A stretch of DNA of 64,000 bases from NCBI RefSeq assembly GCF_001984825.2, contig NZ_CP043318.1:868001-932000 (forward strand), given 5' to 3'. Positions 36,893-48,002 of this stretch are shown here, in pieces (position 1 is the first letter of the stretch; every line of letters begins with the position of its first letter). The notes beneath the pieces are model-generated. The model had not been told where the DNA came from. It was given only the letters and a program-made list of their open reading frames with translations, and searched no databases. Position numbers and translations under genes: made by a program. This DNA is from Enterobacter chengduensis. Its GTDB lineage: Bacteria > Pseudomonadota > Gammaproteobacteria > Enterobacterales > Enterobacteriaceae.

Positions 36893-37936
36893 ATGCGTAT
36901 CGAAGAAGATCTGAAGTTAGGTTTCAAAGACGTTCTTATCCGCCCTAAACGCTCTACACTGAAAAGTCGCTCAGACGTTGAACTCGAACGTCAATTCACC
37001 TTTAAGCATTCCGGTCAGACGTGGTCTGGCGTGCCGATCATCGCTGCCAACATGGATACTGTGGGAACCTTTGAGATGGCAACCGCCCTGGCGCAGTTCG
37101 ACATTCTCACCGCCGTACACAAGCACTACAGCCCGGAAGAGTGGAATGCGTTTGTTGCATCCGCCTCTGCGGATGTCGTGAAGCACGTGATGGTCTCCAC
37201 CGGCACCTCTGATGCCGATTTCGAGAAGACCAAACAGATCCTGAATGCGAACCCGGCGCTCAGCTTCGTTTGTATTGACGTGGCGAACGGTTACTCCGAG
37301 CACTTCGTGCAGTTCGTCAGCAAGGCGCGCGAGGCCTGGCCGACGAAAACCATCATCGCGGGCAACGTGGTGACCGGTGAAATGTGTGAAGAGCTGATCC
37401 TTTCCGGTGCAGATATTGTGAAAGTGGGCATTGGCCCGGGCTCCGTGTGCACCACGCGCGTCAAAACCGGCGTTGGGTATCCGCAGCTGTCCGCCGTTAT
37501 CGAATGTGCCGATGCGGCGCACGGCCTGGGCGGCCAGATCATCAGCGACGGCGGTTGCACCATGCCGGGCGATGTTGCAAAGGCCTTCGGCGGCGGCGCG
37601 GACTTCGTGATGCTCGGCGGTATGCTGGCAGGCCACGAAGAGAGCGGTGGTACTGTGGTTGAAGAGAACGGCGAGAAATTTATGCTGTTCTACGGCATGA
37701 GCTCTGAATCCGCAATGACCCGTCACGTCGGTGGTGTGGCAAAATACCGTGCGGCAGAAGGCAAAACCGTGAAGCTGCCTCTGCGCGGTCCGGTTGATAA
37801 CACCGCGCGCGATATCCTCGGTGGCCTGCGCTCCGCCTGCACCTACGTGGGGGCATCCCGCCTGAAAGAGCTGACGAAGCGTACGACGTTTATTCGCGTT
37901 CAGGAACAGGAAAACCGCGTATTTAATAGCCTGTAA
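36893..37936 (+). CDS. guaC: GMP reductase
   Basis: 347 residues. NADPH-dependent deamination of GMP to IMP, returning guanine nucleotides to the adenine branch. IMPDH/GMPR TIM barrel with the active-site cysteine loop [11 protein letters not shown] (Cys near 186) and [14 protein letters not shown]. Monocistronic with a hairpin at its end. Confidence 0.97.
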   Translation: MRIEEDLKLGFKDVLIRPKRSTLKSRSDVELERQFTFKHSGQTWSGVPIIAANMDTVGTFEMATALAQFDILTAVHKHYSPEEWNAFVASASADVVKHVMVSTGTSDADFEKTKQILNANPALSFVCIDVANGYSEHFVQFVSKAREAWPTKTIIAGNVVTGEMCEELILSGADIVKVGIGPGSVCTTRVKTGVGYPQLSAVIECADAAHGLGGQIISDGGCTMPGDVAKAFGGGADFVMLGGMLAGHEESGGTVVEENGEKFMLFYGMSSESAMTRHVGGVAKYRAAEGKTVKLPLRGPVDNTARDILGGLRSACTYVGASRLKELTKRTTFIRVQEQENRVFNSL

Positions 37937-37943
37937 GGCTTTC

Positions 37944-37967
37944 GCTGGCGCATGCCCGTGCGCCAGC
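37944..37967. terminator. Hairpin between convergent guaC and hofC
   Basis: Perfect 9-base stem GCTGGCGCA/TGCGCCAGC (37944-37952 with 37959-37967) and 6-base loop. No long T run on either side, so strength is uncertain. Confidence 0.6.
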
Positions 37968-37978
37968 CCTGTTGAGCG

Positions 37979-39163
37979 TCATCCCGCACTCATCGCATCC
38001 CCCAGATGGAAAATAGGCAGGTACATTGCCACCACCAGCGTGCCGATGATGACCCCCGTCACAATCAGAAGTATGGGTTCCAGAAGTGCCGCCAGGCTAT
38101 CTGCCCGCTGAAAGGTCTGTTCCGTGTGATGCCGGGCGAGGTTTGCCAGCATGATGTCCAGCGCGCCCGACATTTCGCCGGTTCGTAAAAGCTGAATACA
38201 GAGCGGGGTAAAGATGGCCGCTTTCTGAAAGGATGACCAGACCGGGTGTCCTTTCTCAATGTCCTCACGAACGCCTGCGAGTATTCCCCGCCAGTAACGA
38301 CTTTCCACGGTCTCCTCCGCGCTCTCAAGGCCCTGTAAAAAGGGGATGCCGGCCTGCTGCGTGAGTGACAGGACGGTAAAGATGTGCCCCAGCTTTTGAC
38401 CTTTTGCCAGTTCGCCCATCACCGGCGTATGCATCAGCATGCGCTGCCAGCGCGGATTCTGCCGCAAAGACCAGGCCGCGGCTGCGGGGACTAACAACGC
38501 GGCGAACAATGCGAGGGCATATGACCGCATAAATTCGGCCATCCCCATGACCATCTGCGTCAGCATCGGGAGCGGTGTGTTAAACGTTTTGTAGATCGCA
38601 GCAAACTCGGGCAAGACCAGGGTGACCATCGCCAGCACCACGAGCACGGCCAGCGTCAGGACGATCGCCGGGTAGCGCAGCGCCTTTTTCACTTTTGCAC
38701 TGAGCTGCTGCTGCGCTTTTTGCTGCTCAGCGAGCTGGCGACAGCACGCCTCCAGCTTGCCCGTGAGCTCACCGGTTTTCACCATCGAGACATGCAGTGG
38801 GCTAAACACCGCAGGCCATTTTTTTAGCAGTTCAGAAAAGGGGGCTCCCTCGCTGAGCTCATCGGCAATGCTTTGCAGCAGCGCCTGCCACGGCCTTAAC
38901 GGATGTTGCTCTGCCAGCATCTGCAGGCTGTGGGCTAATGTTAGCCCGGCCTGCAGAAGGGTTGCGAGCTGGCGAAACATCTCGTAGCAGTGATGTGGCC
39001 GCCAGCGGTGTCGCTGAGCACATCGGGTCAGGGTCAGAGGATGAAGATCGTTATGCATCAGCCAGATGCAGGCCGCATTGCGGTCTGTGGCCCAGAGTGT
39101 CCCGCTTCGGGATTCTCCCTCTTTGGTGAGCGCTCGCCAGCGCCAGAGCAGATTAGACGCCAT
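37979..39163 (-). CDS. hofC: Type IV pilus/type II secretion inner membrane platform protein (PilC/GspF family)
   Basis: 394 residues. Two repeated T2SS-F domains (about residues 60-180 and 265-385) with three membrane segments, as in PilC/GspF. Forms the inner membrane platform that meets the assembly ATPase. Overlaps the upstream hofB by 11 bases. In E. coli the ppdD-hofB-hofC genes are intact but poorly expressed. Here the partner ATPase gene is frameshifted, so the system may not work. Confidence 0.92.
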   Translation of the reverse strand: MASNLLWRWRALTKEGESRSGTLWATDRNAACIWLMHNDLHPLTLTRCAQRHRWRPHHCYEMFRQLATLLQAGLTLAHSLQMLAEQHPLRPWQALLQSIADELSEGAPFSELLKKWPAVFSPLHVSMVKTGELTGKLEACCRQLAEQQKAQQQLSAKVKKALRYPAIVLTLAVLVVLAMVTLVLPEFAAIYKTFNTPLPMLTQMVMGMAEFMRSYALALFAALLVPAAAAWSLRQNPRWQRMLMHTPVMGELAKGQKLGHIFTVLSLTQQAGIPFLQGLESAEETVESRYWRGILAGVREDIEKGHPVWSSFQKAAIFTPLCIQLLRTGEMSGALDIMLANLARHHTEQTFQRADSLAALLEPILLIVTGVIIGTLVVAMYLPIFHLGDAMSAG

Positions 39164-40534
39164 TTGGCATTCCCAGAACGCGCACCAGCTCTTCGAGCGT
39201 GGTTAGCCCTTGTTCGACGGCCATGCAGCCGTGCTCAAAAAGAGAAAGCATTCCCGCCTGCCGGGCGCTTGCCTCTATCACTTCTGTTCCCGCCCCGCTG
39301 GCAATCGCCTGCCGCAGGGCGCTGTCGATTGTGAGTACTTCAAAAATGGCCACGCGGCCATAAAAACCGTGATAGCAACGATCGCAGCCGGTCGGCTGCC
39401 AGCGCGGAAGCGGTCTGGACCACACGGCGCGCGGTAATTGAGCCTGCTCGCTGGCTTCCCGGCGACAGTGTGGGCACAGACGCCGGACCAGCCGCTGGGC
39501 AATGACCATCGACAGCGCGGAAGATATCATCCATCGCGCGACGCCCATCTGTTCCAGGCGAATCAGGGTTTCCGTCGTCGAGTTGGTGTGCAGGGTCGAC
39601 AACACCAGATGTCCGGTCTGGGCGGCATTGATGGCAATGTCTGCCGTTTCTCCGTCACGGATTTCGCCGACCATAATGATGTCTGGATCCTGACGCAGCA
39701 GCGCCCGGAGCACGCTCTGGAAGGTTAAGCCCGCCCGAGGATTAATCTGCGTCTGGTTTAATCCCGCAAGGGGGATCTCAATGGGATCCTCCACGCTGCA
39801 GATGTTGACGTCTGGGGTATTTCGCGCCTGCAGCGCGCTGTACAGCGTCACGGTTTTGCCGCTGCCGGTAGGGCCAGTGACCAGAATCAGCCCCTGCGGC
39901 TGGTGAAGCACCTCATTAAACCTGGCCAGCTGTTCAGCACTCATGCCAAGCGCTTTTGGCTCAAGGGCCTGCTGAACCTGATGCAGAAGACGCAGCACGA
40001 TTTTCTCGCCGCCGCTGCAGGGAAGCGTCGCGATCCGAAACGAGACCGGCTCGTTGGCCAGCTCAATCGTAAACTGACCGTCCTGAGGCAAACGACGTTC
40101 TGCAATATCCAGGTTACCCAGCACTTTAAGCGCGCGCTGAACAGGCTGGCCAGCGAGGCGGATAGCGGAGGCTGCGGGCAAAGTACGCCGTCGATGCGTA
40201 AACGGATCTGGCATGCGTGCTCCATCGGTTCGATGTGAATGTCGGAGGCGCGTTGGTTGATCGCCTGCTGCAGCGTGTGGTTGAGGATATCCACCGCGGA
40301 GCGTGCCTGTGAAACGACGGGCAGATGCGCTTGCGACGTTAGCTGCCGGTGTTTTTCCATGCGTTCAGCGCTCCAGCACTCAATATCGATCCGTTTCTGG
40401 GTCGCGAAGCGCAGCGCCTCCATGAGTTCAGTCGCGGGGGTGCCCACGACGGCAATGCTCACTTTGTCCCCGTCGCTGGTAAGCAGCAGAGCGTGATGGC
40501 GCTGGCAAAGCGCGACGAGCTGGTCGGTATTCAT
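39153..40534 (-). pseudogene. hofB: Type IV pilus assembly ATPase (PilB/GspE family), frameshifted
   Basis: Two overlapping frames together match a single HofB of about 460 residues (E. coli 461). The N-terminal part from ATG 40532-40534 runs in one frame through the motif ASDIHIEPMEHA and IDGVL to about residue 135. The match then jumps to the other frame at KVLGNLDIAERRLPQDGQF and continues to the stop at 39153. The switch maps to about 40128-40137, where one base is missing from an alternating C/G run; adding one C would restore the frame. The second part holds Walker A TGPTGSGKTVTLYSAL, Walker B MVGEIRDGETA and the CPHC/CDRC zinc cysteines, all intact. So one single-base deletion splits the domains; it could be a real mutation or a sequencing error. 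Confidence 0.85.
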
Positions 40535-40544
40535 TGTCCGCACC

Positions 40545-40982
40545 TCAGTTAGTGTCGAAGCGGAAAACGTCTTCGCAGGCCTGCTTCAGGGCGCTGTCAG
40601 CACTGGTATTGCAGTCACGCATCCAGCCCGTCATCCCGTTGCCGTCGTTCCACTGTGGCGTCATGACCACCTCAAGCCCGCTAAGACTCTCCTGTCCCGT
40701 TAAGGTCACGATCCCTTTCGCCACGCTCATTCCTGAAACGTAGCGTGTGGTCGTGGGGGACGGAATGCCGTTGCTGCCCGCATCGCAGCTCGCCACGCCA
40801 CCATGGTCCAGCGCGCAAAGCTCAATGGCCGTGCGGTAGGGAACGAAGGTTTGCAGCATATCGGTGAGTGCTGCCTTGCGCAGGTAGTTCTGATAGGCGG
40901 GAACGCCGATGGCGCTCAGAATCGCAATAATGCCGATGACCACCATCAGCTCAATAAGTGTGAATCCTTGTTGTCTGTCCAT
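40545..40982 (-). CDS. ppdD: Major prepilin-like protein PpdD
   Basis: 145 residues. Class III signal MDRQQG then FTLIELMVVIGIIAILSAIG; prepilin peptidase would cut after Gly6 and methylate Phe. Glu5 of the mature protein is present. Two Cys near the C-terminus (CNTSADSALKQAC) likely form the pilin disulfide. First gene of ppdD-hofB-hofC; hofB begins 10 bases after it. Confidence 0.94.
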   Translation of the reverse strand: MDRQQGFTLIELMVVIGIIAILSAIGVPAYQNYLRKAALTDMLQTFVPYRTAIELCALDHGGVASCDAGSNGIPSPTTTRYVSGMSVAKGIVTLTGQESLSGLEVVMTPQWNDGNGMTGWMRDCNTSADSALKQACEDVFRFDTN

Positions 40983-41125
40983 ATCCGCTCCTTTTGCAAA
41001 GTGGCGCTACTTTGTCAGCGGAAAAAAGCAGAGACGAGGGGCAAAAAAGGGAACGGGAAGGGGGCTTCAGAGAAATTTTTGAGGGTTGCAGCGAAGAACA
41101 GCGGATTTGCGAGCGGGGCTGAATT

Positions 41126-41149
41126 TCCCCTCTCCGGGCGGAGAGGGGA
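41126..41149. repeat. Intergenic hairpin between nadC and ppdD
   Basis: Perfect 10-base inverted repeat (41126-41135 with 41140-41149), 4-base loop, C/T-rich on one arm. It sits 7 bases after the nadC stop, so it may end nadC transcription. The CCCTCTCC core is shared with the repeat after acnB. Confidence 0.6.
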
Positions 41150-41156
41150 GAAGGCG

Positions 41157-42689
<1,533 letters not shown>

Positions 42690-42698
42690 GGAGATACC

Positions 42699-43553
42699 AT
42701 GACGTTGTTTACCATGCTGCTGGTTATCATTGCCGAACGCCTGTTCAAGCTCGGCGAGCACTGGCATCTGGATCACCGGCTGGAGGTGTTATTCCGCCGG
42801 ATTAAGCACTTTTCGATGCTGCGCACGCTGCTGATGATGGCAGGTGTGATGGTGATTACCTTCCTGCTGCTGCGCGCGCTGTACGGACTCTTTTTCAACG
42901 TGCCGCTGCTGGTGGTGTGGATCCTGCTTGGGGTGCTGTGCATTGGTGCGGGCAAGGTGCGTTTGCACTATCACGCCTACCTGAAGGCCGCCTCCCGTGA
43001 CGATGCCCACGCGCGCGGCGCCATGGCGAGCGAGCTGACGATGATCCACGGCGTGCCGCCGGACTGCGACGAACGCGAGTTTCTGCGCGAGCTGCAGAAC
43101 GCGCTGCTGTGGATTAACTTCCGTTACTACCTGGCGCCGCTGTTCTGGTTTGTGGTGGGCGGCCCGTGGGGGCCGGTGTTGCTGATGGGGTATGCCTTCC
43201 TGCGCGCCTGGCAGACCTGGCTTGCCCGCTATCTGACGCCGCATGAGCGTTTGCTCTCCGGCATCGATGCCATCCTGCACGTGCTCGACTGGCTACCGGT
43301 GCGTCTGGTGGGCGTGGTGTACGCGCTCATTGGGCACGGTGAAAAAGCGCTGCCCGCATGGTTCGCTTCGCTCGGCGATCGCCATACGTCGCAGTACCAG
43401 GTACTCACGCGCCTGGCGCAGTTCTCGCTGGCGCGCGAGCCGCATACCGACAAGATTGAAACGCCAAAAGCGGCGGTTTCAATGGCAAAGAAAACCTCGT
43501 TTGTGGTGGTGGTTGTTGTGGCGCTGCTGACCATTTACGGCACGCTGGTGTAG
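42699..43553 (+). CDS. ampE: Inner membrane protein AmpE
   Basis: 284 residues with about four membrane segments (near residues 45-65, 66-85, 145-170 and the extreme C-terminus 266-283). Cotranscribed with ampD. Its role as a membrane sensor in beta-lactamase induction is suggested in the literature but not settled. The stop codon is inside a stable hairpin. Confidence 0.94.
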   Translation: MTLFTMLLVIIAERLFKLGEHWHLDHRLEVLFRRIKHFSMLRTLLMMAGVMVITFLLLRALYGLFFNVPLLVVWILLGVLCIGAGKVRLHYHAYLKAASRDDAHARGAMASELTMIHGVPPDCDEREFLRELQNALLWINFRYYLAPLFWFVVGGPWGPVLLMGYAFLRAWQTWLARYLTPHERLLSGIDAILHVLDWLPVRLVGVVYALIGHGEKALPAWFASLGDRHTSQYQVLTRLAQFSLAREPHTDKIETPKAAVSMAKKTSFVVVVVVALLTIYGTLV

Positions 43554-43569
43554 GCCAGCGCGCCGTAAA
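43534..43569. terminator. Hairpin spanning the ampE stop codon
   Basis: TTTACGGC (43534-43541) pairs with GCCGTAAA (43562-43569) and CGCTGG with CCAGCG inside, giving about 15 pairs with one mismatch. It lies between convergent ampE and the GH43 gene. No T run, so bidirectional termination is inferred. Confidence 0.5.
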
Positions 43570-43571
43570 GA

Positions 43572-44522
43572 TTAAAGCGAATCCGCAGGCGGGATGCCGA
43601 AATCAGGCATCCCGTTTTCGTCCCAGCGGACCCGCTTCAGGCGGGTATGACGGTTCGGATCGTACAGCGGATCGCCCTCAATTTCGGTGTAGTTCCGCGC
43701 GTGATACACCAGCACATCTTCCCCTTCCGGCGTTTGCGTGAAGCTATTGTGTCCCGGCCCGTACTGGCGGTTTTCGTAACTGGTGGCGAATACCGGACGC
43801 GGAGATTTGTGCCAGTTCGCTGGGTTTTGCGGATCGGCTGTCAGGTCAATCCACAGCAGCCCCATGCAGTAGTTCTCGTCGGTGGCGCTCGCGGAATAGC
43901 TGATAAACAGCTTATCGCCGTGAAACAGCACCGCCGGGCCTTCGTTAACCCAAAAACCGCGACACTCCCAGTCATGCTCCGGCTTGCTGAGCATCACCGG
44001 CTCGCCTTTGAGCGTCCATGGGTTCGCCATTTCGCACAGGTAAAGGTTGGAGTTACCTGAGATATCCGGCGCCTTTTGCGCCCACAGGTACCAGCGCTTG
44101 TCCTGATGCACAAAGGTGGTGGCGTCCAGGGCGAAGGTGTCGAACGGCGTTTTTATCTGGCCTTTTTCCACCCACGTGCCGGTGAGCGGATCGCTTTCGG
44201 CACATTCAATGGCAAACATGCGGTGCTGGAACATCCCGAGCGCGTCGAGCGCCTGGGTGTGCGTCGCGGCAAAATAGATGTACCACTTCCCGTCGATGTG
44301 GTGCAGTTCCGGGGCCCAGATAAGCTGGCTCATGGGGCCGTCGTCGGGTTTACGCCAGACCACCACCTCTTCGGCGCTGCGCAAGCCCTCCAGCGAGTCA
44401 GCACGGCGGATAGCCAGCCTGTCGTACTCCGGCACGGAGGCGATAAAGTAGTACTGCCCCGCGTGATGTAAAATGTACGGGTCGGCGCGTTGTTCAATAA
44501 ACGGGTTTGGCCAGGTTTGCAT
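43572..44522 (-). CDS. Glycoside hydrolase family 43 enzyme (beta-xylosidase or arabinofuranosidase type)
   Basis: 316 residues forming a single five-bladed beta-propeller domain. Expected GH43 acidic residues are in ADPYI (Asp14, general base), FALDATTF (Asp, pKa modulator) and VNEGPAVL (Glu, general acid). No signal peptide, so it acts in the cytoplasm on imported oligosaccharides. Ten bases after a GPH-family sugar symporter, with which it forms an uptake and cleavage operon for xylo- or arabino-oligosaccharides. Substrate is an inference from family. Not at this place in E. coli. Confidence 0.82.
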   Translation of the reverse strand: MQTWPNPFIEQRADPYILHHAGQYYFIASVPEYDRLAIRRADSLEGLRSAEEVVVWRKPDDGPMSQLIWAPELHHIDGKWYIYFAATHTQALDALGMFQHRMFAIECAESDPLTGTWVEKGQIKTPFDTFALDATTFVHQDKRWYLWAQKAPDISGNSNLYLCEMANPWTLKGEPVMLSKPEHDWECRGFWVNEGPAVLFHGDKLFISYSASATDENYCMGLLWIDLTADPQNPANWHKSPRPVFATSYENRQYGPGHNSFTQTPEGEDVLVYHARNYTEIEGDPLYDPNRHTRLKRVRWDENGMPDFGIPPADSL

Positions 44523-44532
44523 GCAACTTTCC

Positions 44533-45930
44533 TTATTTTGTCTCTGCGGCTTTGAGTTCCTGATAAGCGTTCAGCTCGCGGTAGTTGGCGCGGCGCTTCT
44601 CCAGATCGGACTGGATCATCTTCATGGTTTCGCGGTCCACCTTCAGCAGACGCACCACGCCCGCGGTAATTAAGTATCCAACGCCGGGAATGACGGTGAA
44701 GAGCAGCACGATCCCGTTAATGGCCTCCGCGCTTTGCGCTTTTGCGCCCGCGTCGTAGCCGTACCAGGAGAGCAGGAAGCCGACCATCGCCCCGGCAATC
44801 GCCAGCCCCAGCTTGAGGAAGAAGATGTTGCCGGAGAAGCTGATCCCGGTGATGCGTTTTCCGGTTTTCCACTCGCCGTAGTCGTCCACGTCGGCCATCA
44901 GCGACCAGTGCAGCGGAGACGGGATCTGGTGCAGAACGTTCAGCAGGACGTAGAGCACCACGATGGTGACGGTGGCTTTCGGGTCGAAGAAATAAAAGGC
45001 GGTTGAGAAAATCGCCAGCACGATATTGGTCCAGAAGAAGACCTTCAGCTTACACCAGCGGTCGGTTAGCACTTTTGCCAGCACGCTGCCAAACATCATG
45101 CCGATGACCCCCAAGCTGATAAACAGGGTGGCGAAGTGTGTGCTCTGGCCCATTACCCAGGTGACGTAATACATGGTGGCCGCCATGCGGATAAAGCCCG
45201 GACAGACGTTGCACAGCGTTAGCAGCAGAATGCGCACCCACTGATCGTTTTTCCACACGTCTTTTAGATCGTTTTTCAGCTCGTCGTGGGTCTGCACCGC
45301 CGGGCGCACGCGTTCGCGCACGGTGGCGAAGCAGAACAGGAACATACAGGTCCCAATCAGCGCCAGCACGGTCATTGCCATCTGGTAGCCTCTGGCTTTG
45401 TTCTCCCCGCCAAACCAGTCGGCCATCGGCAGCAGCGTTAATGAGAGCAGCAGCGTGGCGATGCCGACCAGCACGAAGCGATACGACTGGCAGGCGACGC
45501 GCTCTTTCGGGTCGTTGGTGATCACCCCGCCCAGCGAGCAGTAGGGAATATTAATCGCCGTGTAGGTCAGCGACAGCAGGAAGTAGGTGACAAACGCATA
45601 GATAACTTTGCTGTTATAGCTCCACTCCGGCGTGGTGAACATCAGGATGCTAAACAGCGCATAGGGGAAGGCGATCCACAGCAGCCATGGACGAAACCGA
45701 CCATATTTGCTGCGGGTGCGGTCGGCAATCGCGCCCATGATCGGGTCCGTTACGGCGTCAATCACGCGGACAGACAGCAGCAGCACGCCGACCAGCGCAG
45801 GGGCAAGGCCAAAAATATCCGTATAAAAATAGTTAACAAACAGCATGATGGCGCCAAAGATGATGTTGCAACCTGCATCGCCCATCCCATAGCCGATCTT
45901 TTCTTTCACTGACAGTTTAGCGTTATCCAT
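44533..45930 (-). CDS. GPH-family sugar:cation symporter (xyloside/YicJ-like)
   Basis: 465 residues from ATG 45928-45930 (MDNAKLSVKEKIGYG), preceded by GGAGAG; a longer frame up to 46065 has no sequence typical of the family. Twelve membrane segments. The N-terminal KIGYGMGDAGCN and the loop GAIADRTRSKYGRFRPW are signature features of the melibiose/xyloside carrier family, where a conserved Asp pair binds the cation. Upstream of the GH43 gene in one operon. Likely imports short xylan- or arabinan-derived sugars. Confidence 0.85.
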   Translation of the reverse strand: MDNAKLSVKEKIGYGMGDAGCNIIFGAIMLFVNYFYTDIFGLAPALVGVLLLSVRVIDAVTDPIMGAIADRTRSKYGRFRPWLLWIAFPYALFSILMFTTPEWSYNSKVIYAFVTYFLLSLTYTAINIPYCSLGGVITNDPKERVACQSYRFVLVGIATLLLSLTLLPMADWFGGENKARGYQMAMTVLALIGTCMFLFCFATVRERVRPAVQTHDELKNDLKDVWKNDQWVRILLLTLCNVCPGFIRMAATMYYVTWVMGQSTHFATLFISLGVIGMMFGSVLAKVLTDRWCKLKVFFWTNIVLAIFSTAFYFFDPKATVTIVVLYVLLNVLHQIPSPLHWSLMADVDDYGEWKTGKRITGISFSGNIFFLKLGLAIAGAMVGFLLSWYGYDAGAKAQSAEAINGIVLLFTVIPGVGYLITAGVVRLLKVDRETMKMIQSDLEKRRANYRELNAYQELKAAETK

Positions 45931-46056
45931 AGCCTGCTCTCCGGGTTTCGGTATGGAGAGAATTATTTGCTGGCAAAGGGATATATGCGTTGCAGTATCG
46001 GGGCGGTGATATGGATAAAAACGCTGTAGGAATGAAAGTGTGAGGGAGGTAACAAC

Positions 46057-46086
46057 GCGCGGCACCCGCGAAAGCAGGCGCCGCGC
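46057..46086 (-). terminator. GC-rich hairpin after aroP
   Basis: GCGCGGC (46057-46063) pairs with GCCGCGC (46080-46086), extended inward with mismatches to about 13 pairs. It begins about 9 bases after the aroP stop on the minus strand. No clear T run. Confidence 0.55.
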
Positions 46087-46094
46087 AGAGAGGC

Positions 46095-47465
46095 TTAGTG
46101 GGCCTTCATGGCCTTACGGCTTTTTTGACTGAAGAGATAGCCCACGCCCAGGATCGCAATCCAGACCGGGATCAGGTAGACGGAAATCGCCATACCCGGC
46201 GTGATCAGCATGATCACCAGCACCGCCGCCATAAACAGCAGGCAGATCCAGTTGCCCAGCGGATAAAGCAGGGCAGGGAAGCGGGTGGTGACGCCCTGCT
46301 GCTGTTTTGCGCGGCGGAACTTGATGTGCGCCAGGCTGATCATCGCCCAGTTGATGACCAGGGCAGAGACCACCAGCGCCATCAGCAGGCCAAACGCCGA
46401 CTCGGGAGCCATATAGTTAATCAGCACGCACAGGGCGGTCACGACCGCCGAAACGAGAATAGTATTGACCGGCACGCCGCGCTTATCGACGTTGAGCAAC
46501 GCTTTTGGCGCGTTGCCCTGCTGGGCCAGGCCGAACAGCATGCGGCTGTTGCAGTAAACGCAGCTGTTATAAACGGAGAGCGCCGCGGTCAGCACCACGA
46601 TGTTCAGGGCGTTAGCCACAAAGGTGTCGCCCAGCTCGTGGAAGATCAGGACAAACGGGCTGGTGTCAGCGGTCACGCGCGTCCACGGCAGCAGGGAGAG
46701 CAGGACGGCCAGCGAGCCCACATAGAAGATCAGGATGCGGTAGATAACCTGGTTCGTGGCCTTTGGAATGCTCTGCTCCGGGTTGTCGGCTTCTGCGGCG
46801 GTGATACCCACCAGCTCCAGACCGCCGAAGGAGAACATGATAATGGCCATCATCATCACCAGGCCCGTCATGCCGTGCGGCAGGAAGCCGCCCTGTTCCC
46901 AGAGGTTGCGCACGGTGGCCTGCGGGCCGCCGTTGCCGCTGAACAGCAGCCAGCCGCCGAAGATAATCATCGCCACCACGGCAATAACCTTGATGATGGC
47001 AAACCAGAACTCCATCTCGCCGAACACTTTTACGTTGGTCAGGTTAATGGCGTTGATAATGACGAAGAAGGCTGCAGCAGAAGCCCAGGTTGGGATCTCG
47101 GGATACCAGAACTGAATATACTTCCCGACGGCGGTCAGTTCGGCCATGGCAACCAGAACGTACAGCACCCAGTAGTTCCAGCCCGAGGCGAAGCCGGCAA
47201 AGCTGCCCCAGTACTTATAGGCAAAGTGGCTAAAGGAGCCCGCGACCGGCTCTTCCACTACCATTTCGCCCAGCTGGCGCATGATCAGAAAAGCAATGAA
47301 ACCCGCAATCGCGTAACCCAAAATAATGCCCGGACCGGCAGACTGGATAACGGATGCGCTGCCCAGAAACAGGCCGGTACCAATCGCACCGCCCAGTGCG
47401 ATGAGCTGTATATGGCGGTTTTTAAGCCCGCGCTTTAGCTGATCGCCGTGCTGTTGAGCTTCCAT
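46095..47465 (-). CDS. aroP: Aromatic amino acid permease AroP
   Basis: 456 residues, twelve membrane segments, APC superfamily amino acid transporter. The N-terminal LKNRHIQLIALGGAIGTGLF is diagnostic of the AroP/PheP/LysP group. Imports Phe, Tyr and Trp with protons. Position divergent from pdhR is conserved with E. coli. A TyrR box-like site lies about 65 bases upstream. Confidence 0.95.
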   Translation of the reverse strand: MEAQQHGDQLKRGLKNRHIQLIALGGAIGTGLFLGSASVIQSAGPGIILGYAIAGFIAFLIMRQLGEMVVEEPVAGSFSHFAYKYWGSFAGFASGWNYWVLYVLVAMAELTAVGKYIQFWYPEIPTWASAAAFFVIINAINLTNVKVFGEMEFWFAIIKVIAVVAMIIFGGWLLFSGNGGPQATVRNLWEQGGFLPHGMTGLVMMMAIIMFSFGGLELVGITAAEADNPEQSIPKATNQVIYRILIFYVGSLAVLLSLLPWTRVTADTSPFVLIFHELGDTFVANALNIVVLTAALSVYNSCVYCNSRMLFGLAQQGNAPKALLNVDKRGVPVNTILVSAVVTALCVLINYMAPESAFGLLMALVVSALVINWAMISLAHIKFRRAKQQQGVTTRFPALLYPLGNWICLLFMAAVLVIMLITPGMAISVYLIPVWIAILGVGYLFSQKSRKAMKAH

Positions 47466-47529
47466 TTGAAACCTCGTGTGTGGTTGTTATGTTCACGCTG
47501 AGCGTGTGTAATTATGAAAATCCATATTC

Positions 47530-47547
47530 TGTATTTATTTCTTTACG
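47530..47547. promoter_or_regulatory. Candidate TyrR box upstream of aroP
   Basis: TGTATT, 6-base spacer, TTTACG, matching the TyrR consensus TGTAAA-N6-TTTACA at 9 of 12 positions. It is 65 to 82 bases before the aroP ATG. aroP is TyrR-repressed in E. coli. Confidence 0.5.
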
Positions 47548-47908
47548 GTAAACGAGACCGAAAAAAGCGGAGATGACTTCCGTAAGCGCAAGAATAGTGG
47601 TAAGCGCCTGCGAATGCACCTGCTTTATGAAGGGGTGATGACGACTTGAATAAAAAGAAAGCATTTGTAAATCGGCCCGCTCGTTGTTCCTCACCCAACC
47701 TATAGAATAGAAATGCGCCGTAAGTGGGCGAATTTTCATTATTTGCCCTGTTGAATCGCTTCAGATTGCAAAAACCCTCGTTTCATTATGGTTAAAACTC
47801 CCTCTTTGTGAGTAATCAACTCATTTGTGCAAAGTTACATTTCTGAAACGTTATTTCTGTAAGGTTGTTAAAATGTGCAGGGTTTACTGATTTCAATCAA
47901 AACCAATA
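47548..47908. other. aroP-pdhR intergenic gap, no gene seen
   Basis: 361 bases of mostly AT-rich sequence between divergent aroP and pdhR. A 75-codon minus-strand frame (47512-47739) overlaps the TyrR-like site and shows no family features. The E. coli counterpart is also a long non-coding gap. Confidence 0.5.
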
Positions 47909-47937
47909 TGGACAGAAGGTGAATACTTTGTTACTTT
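47909..47937 (+). promoter_or_regulatory. pdhR-aceEF-lpd promoter
   Basis: TGGACA (47909-47914), 17-base spacer, TACTTT (47932-47937). The sequence is nearly the same as the E. coli pdh promoter. The PdhR operator begins 17 bases after the -10. Confidence 0.75.
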
Positions 47938-47953
47938 AGCGATACGAAATAGA

Positions 47954-47970
47954 AATTGGTAAGACCAATT
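47954..47970. promoter_or_regulatory. PdhR operator
   Basis: Perfect palindrome AATTGGTAAGACCAATT, the consensus PdhR site, just downstream of the predicted transcription start. Pyruvate releases PdhR, so the operon is induced by its own substrate. Confidence 0.93.
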
Positions 47971-48002
47971 GACTCCGGGCAAAAAGGCGTAAGACAGGGA
48001 AT

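Noticed and set aside
46036..46055. Possible CRP site before the symporter gene
   Set aside because: Only one good TGTGA half; the other half deviates too far from consensus.
45931..46065. N-terminal 45-residue extension of the GPH symporter
   Set aside because: No family similarity; ATG at 45928-45930 has GGAGAG upstream and starts at the conserved N-terminus.
46098..47438. 446-codon frame opposite aroP
   Set aside because: Polar, His/Gln/Arg-rich shadow of a membrane protein gene.
47512..47739. 75-codon minus-strand frame upstream of aroP
   Set aside because: Covers the TyrR-like site, has no good ribosome site, and lies in a gap that is also non-coding in E. coli.
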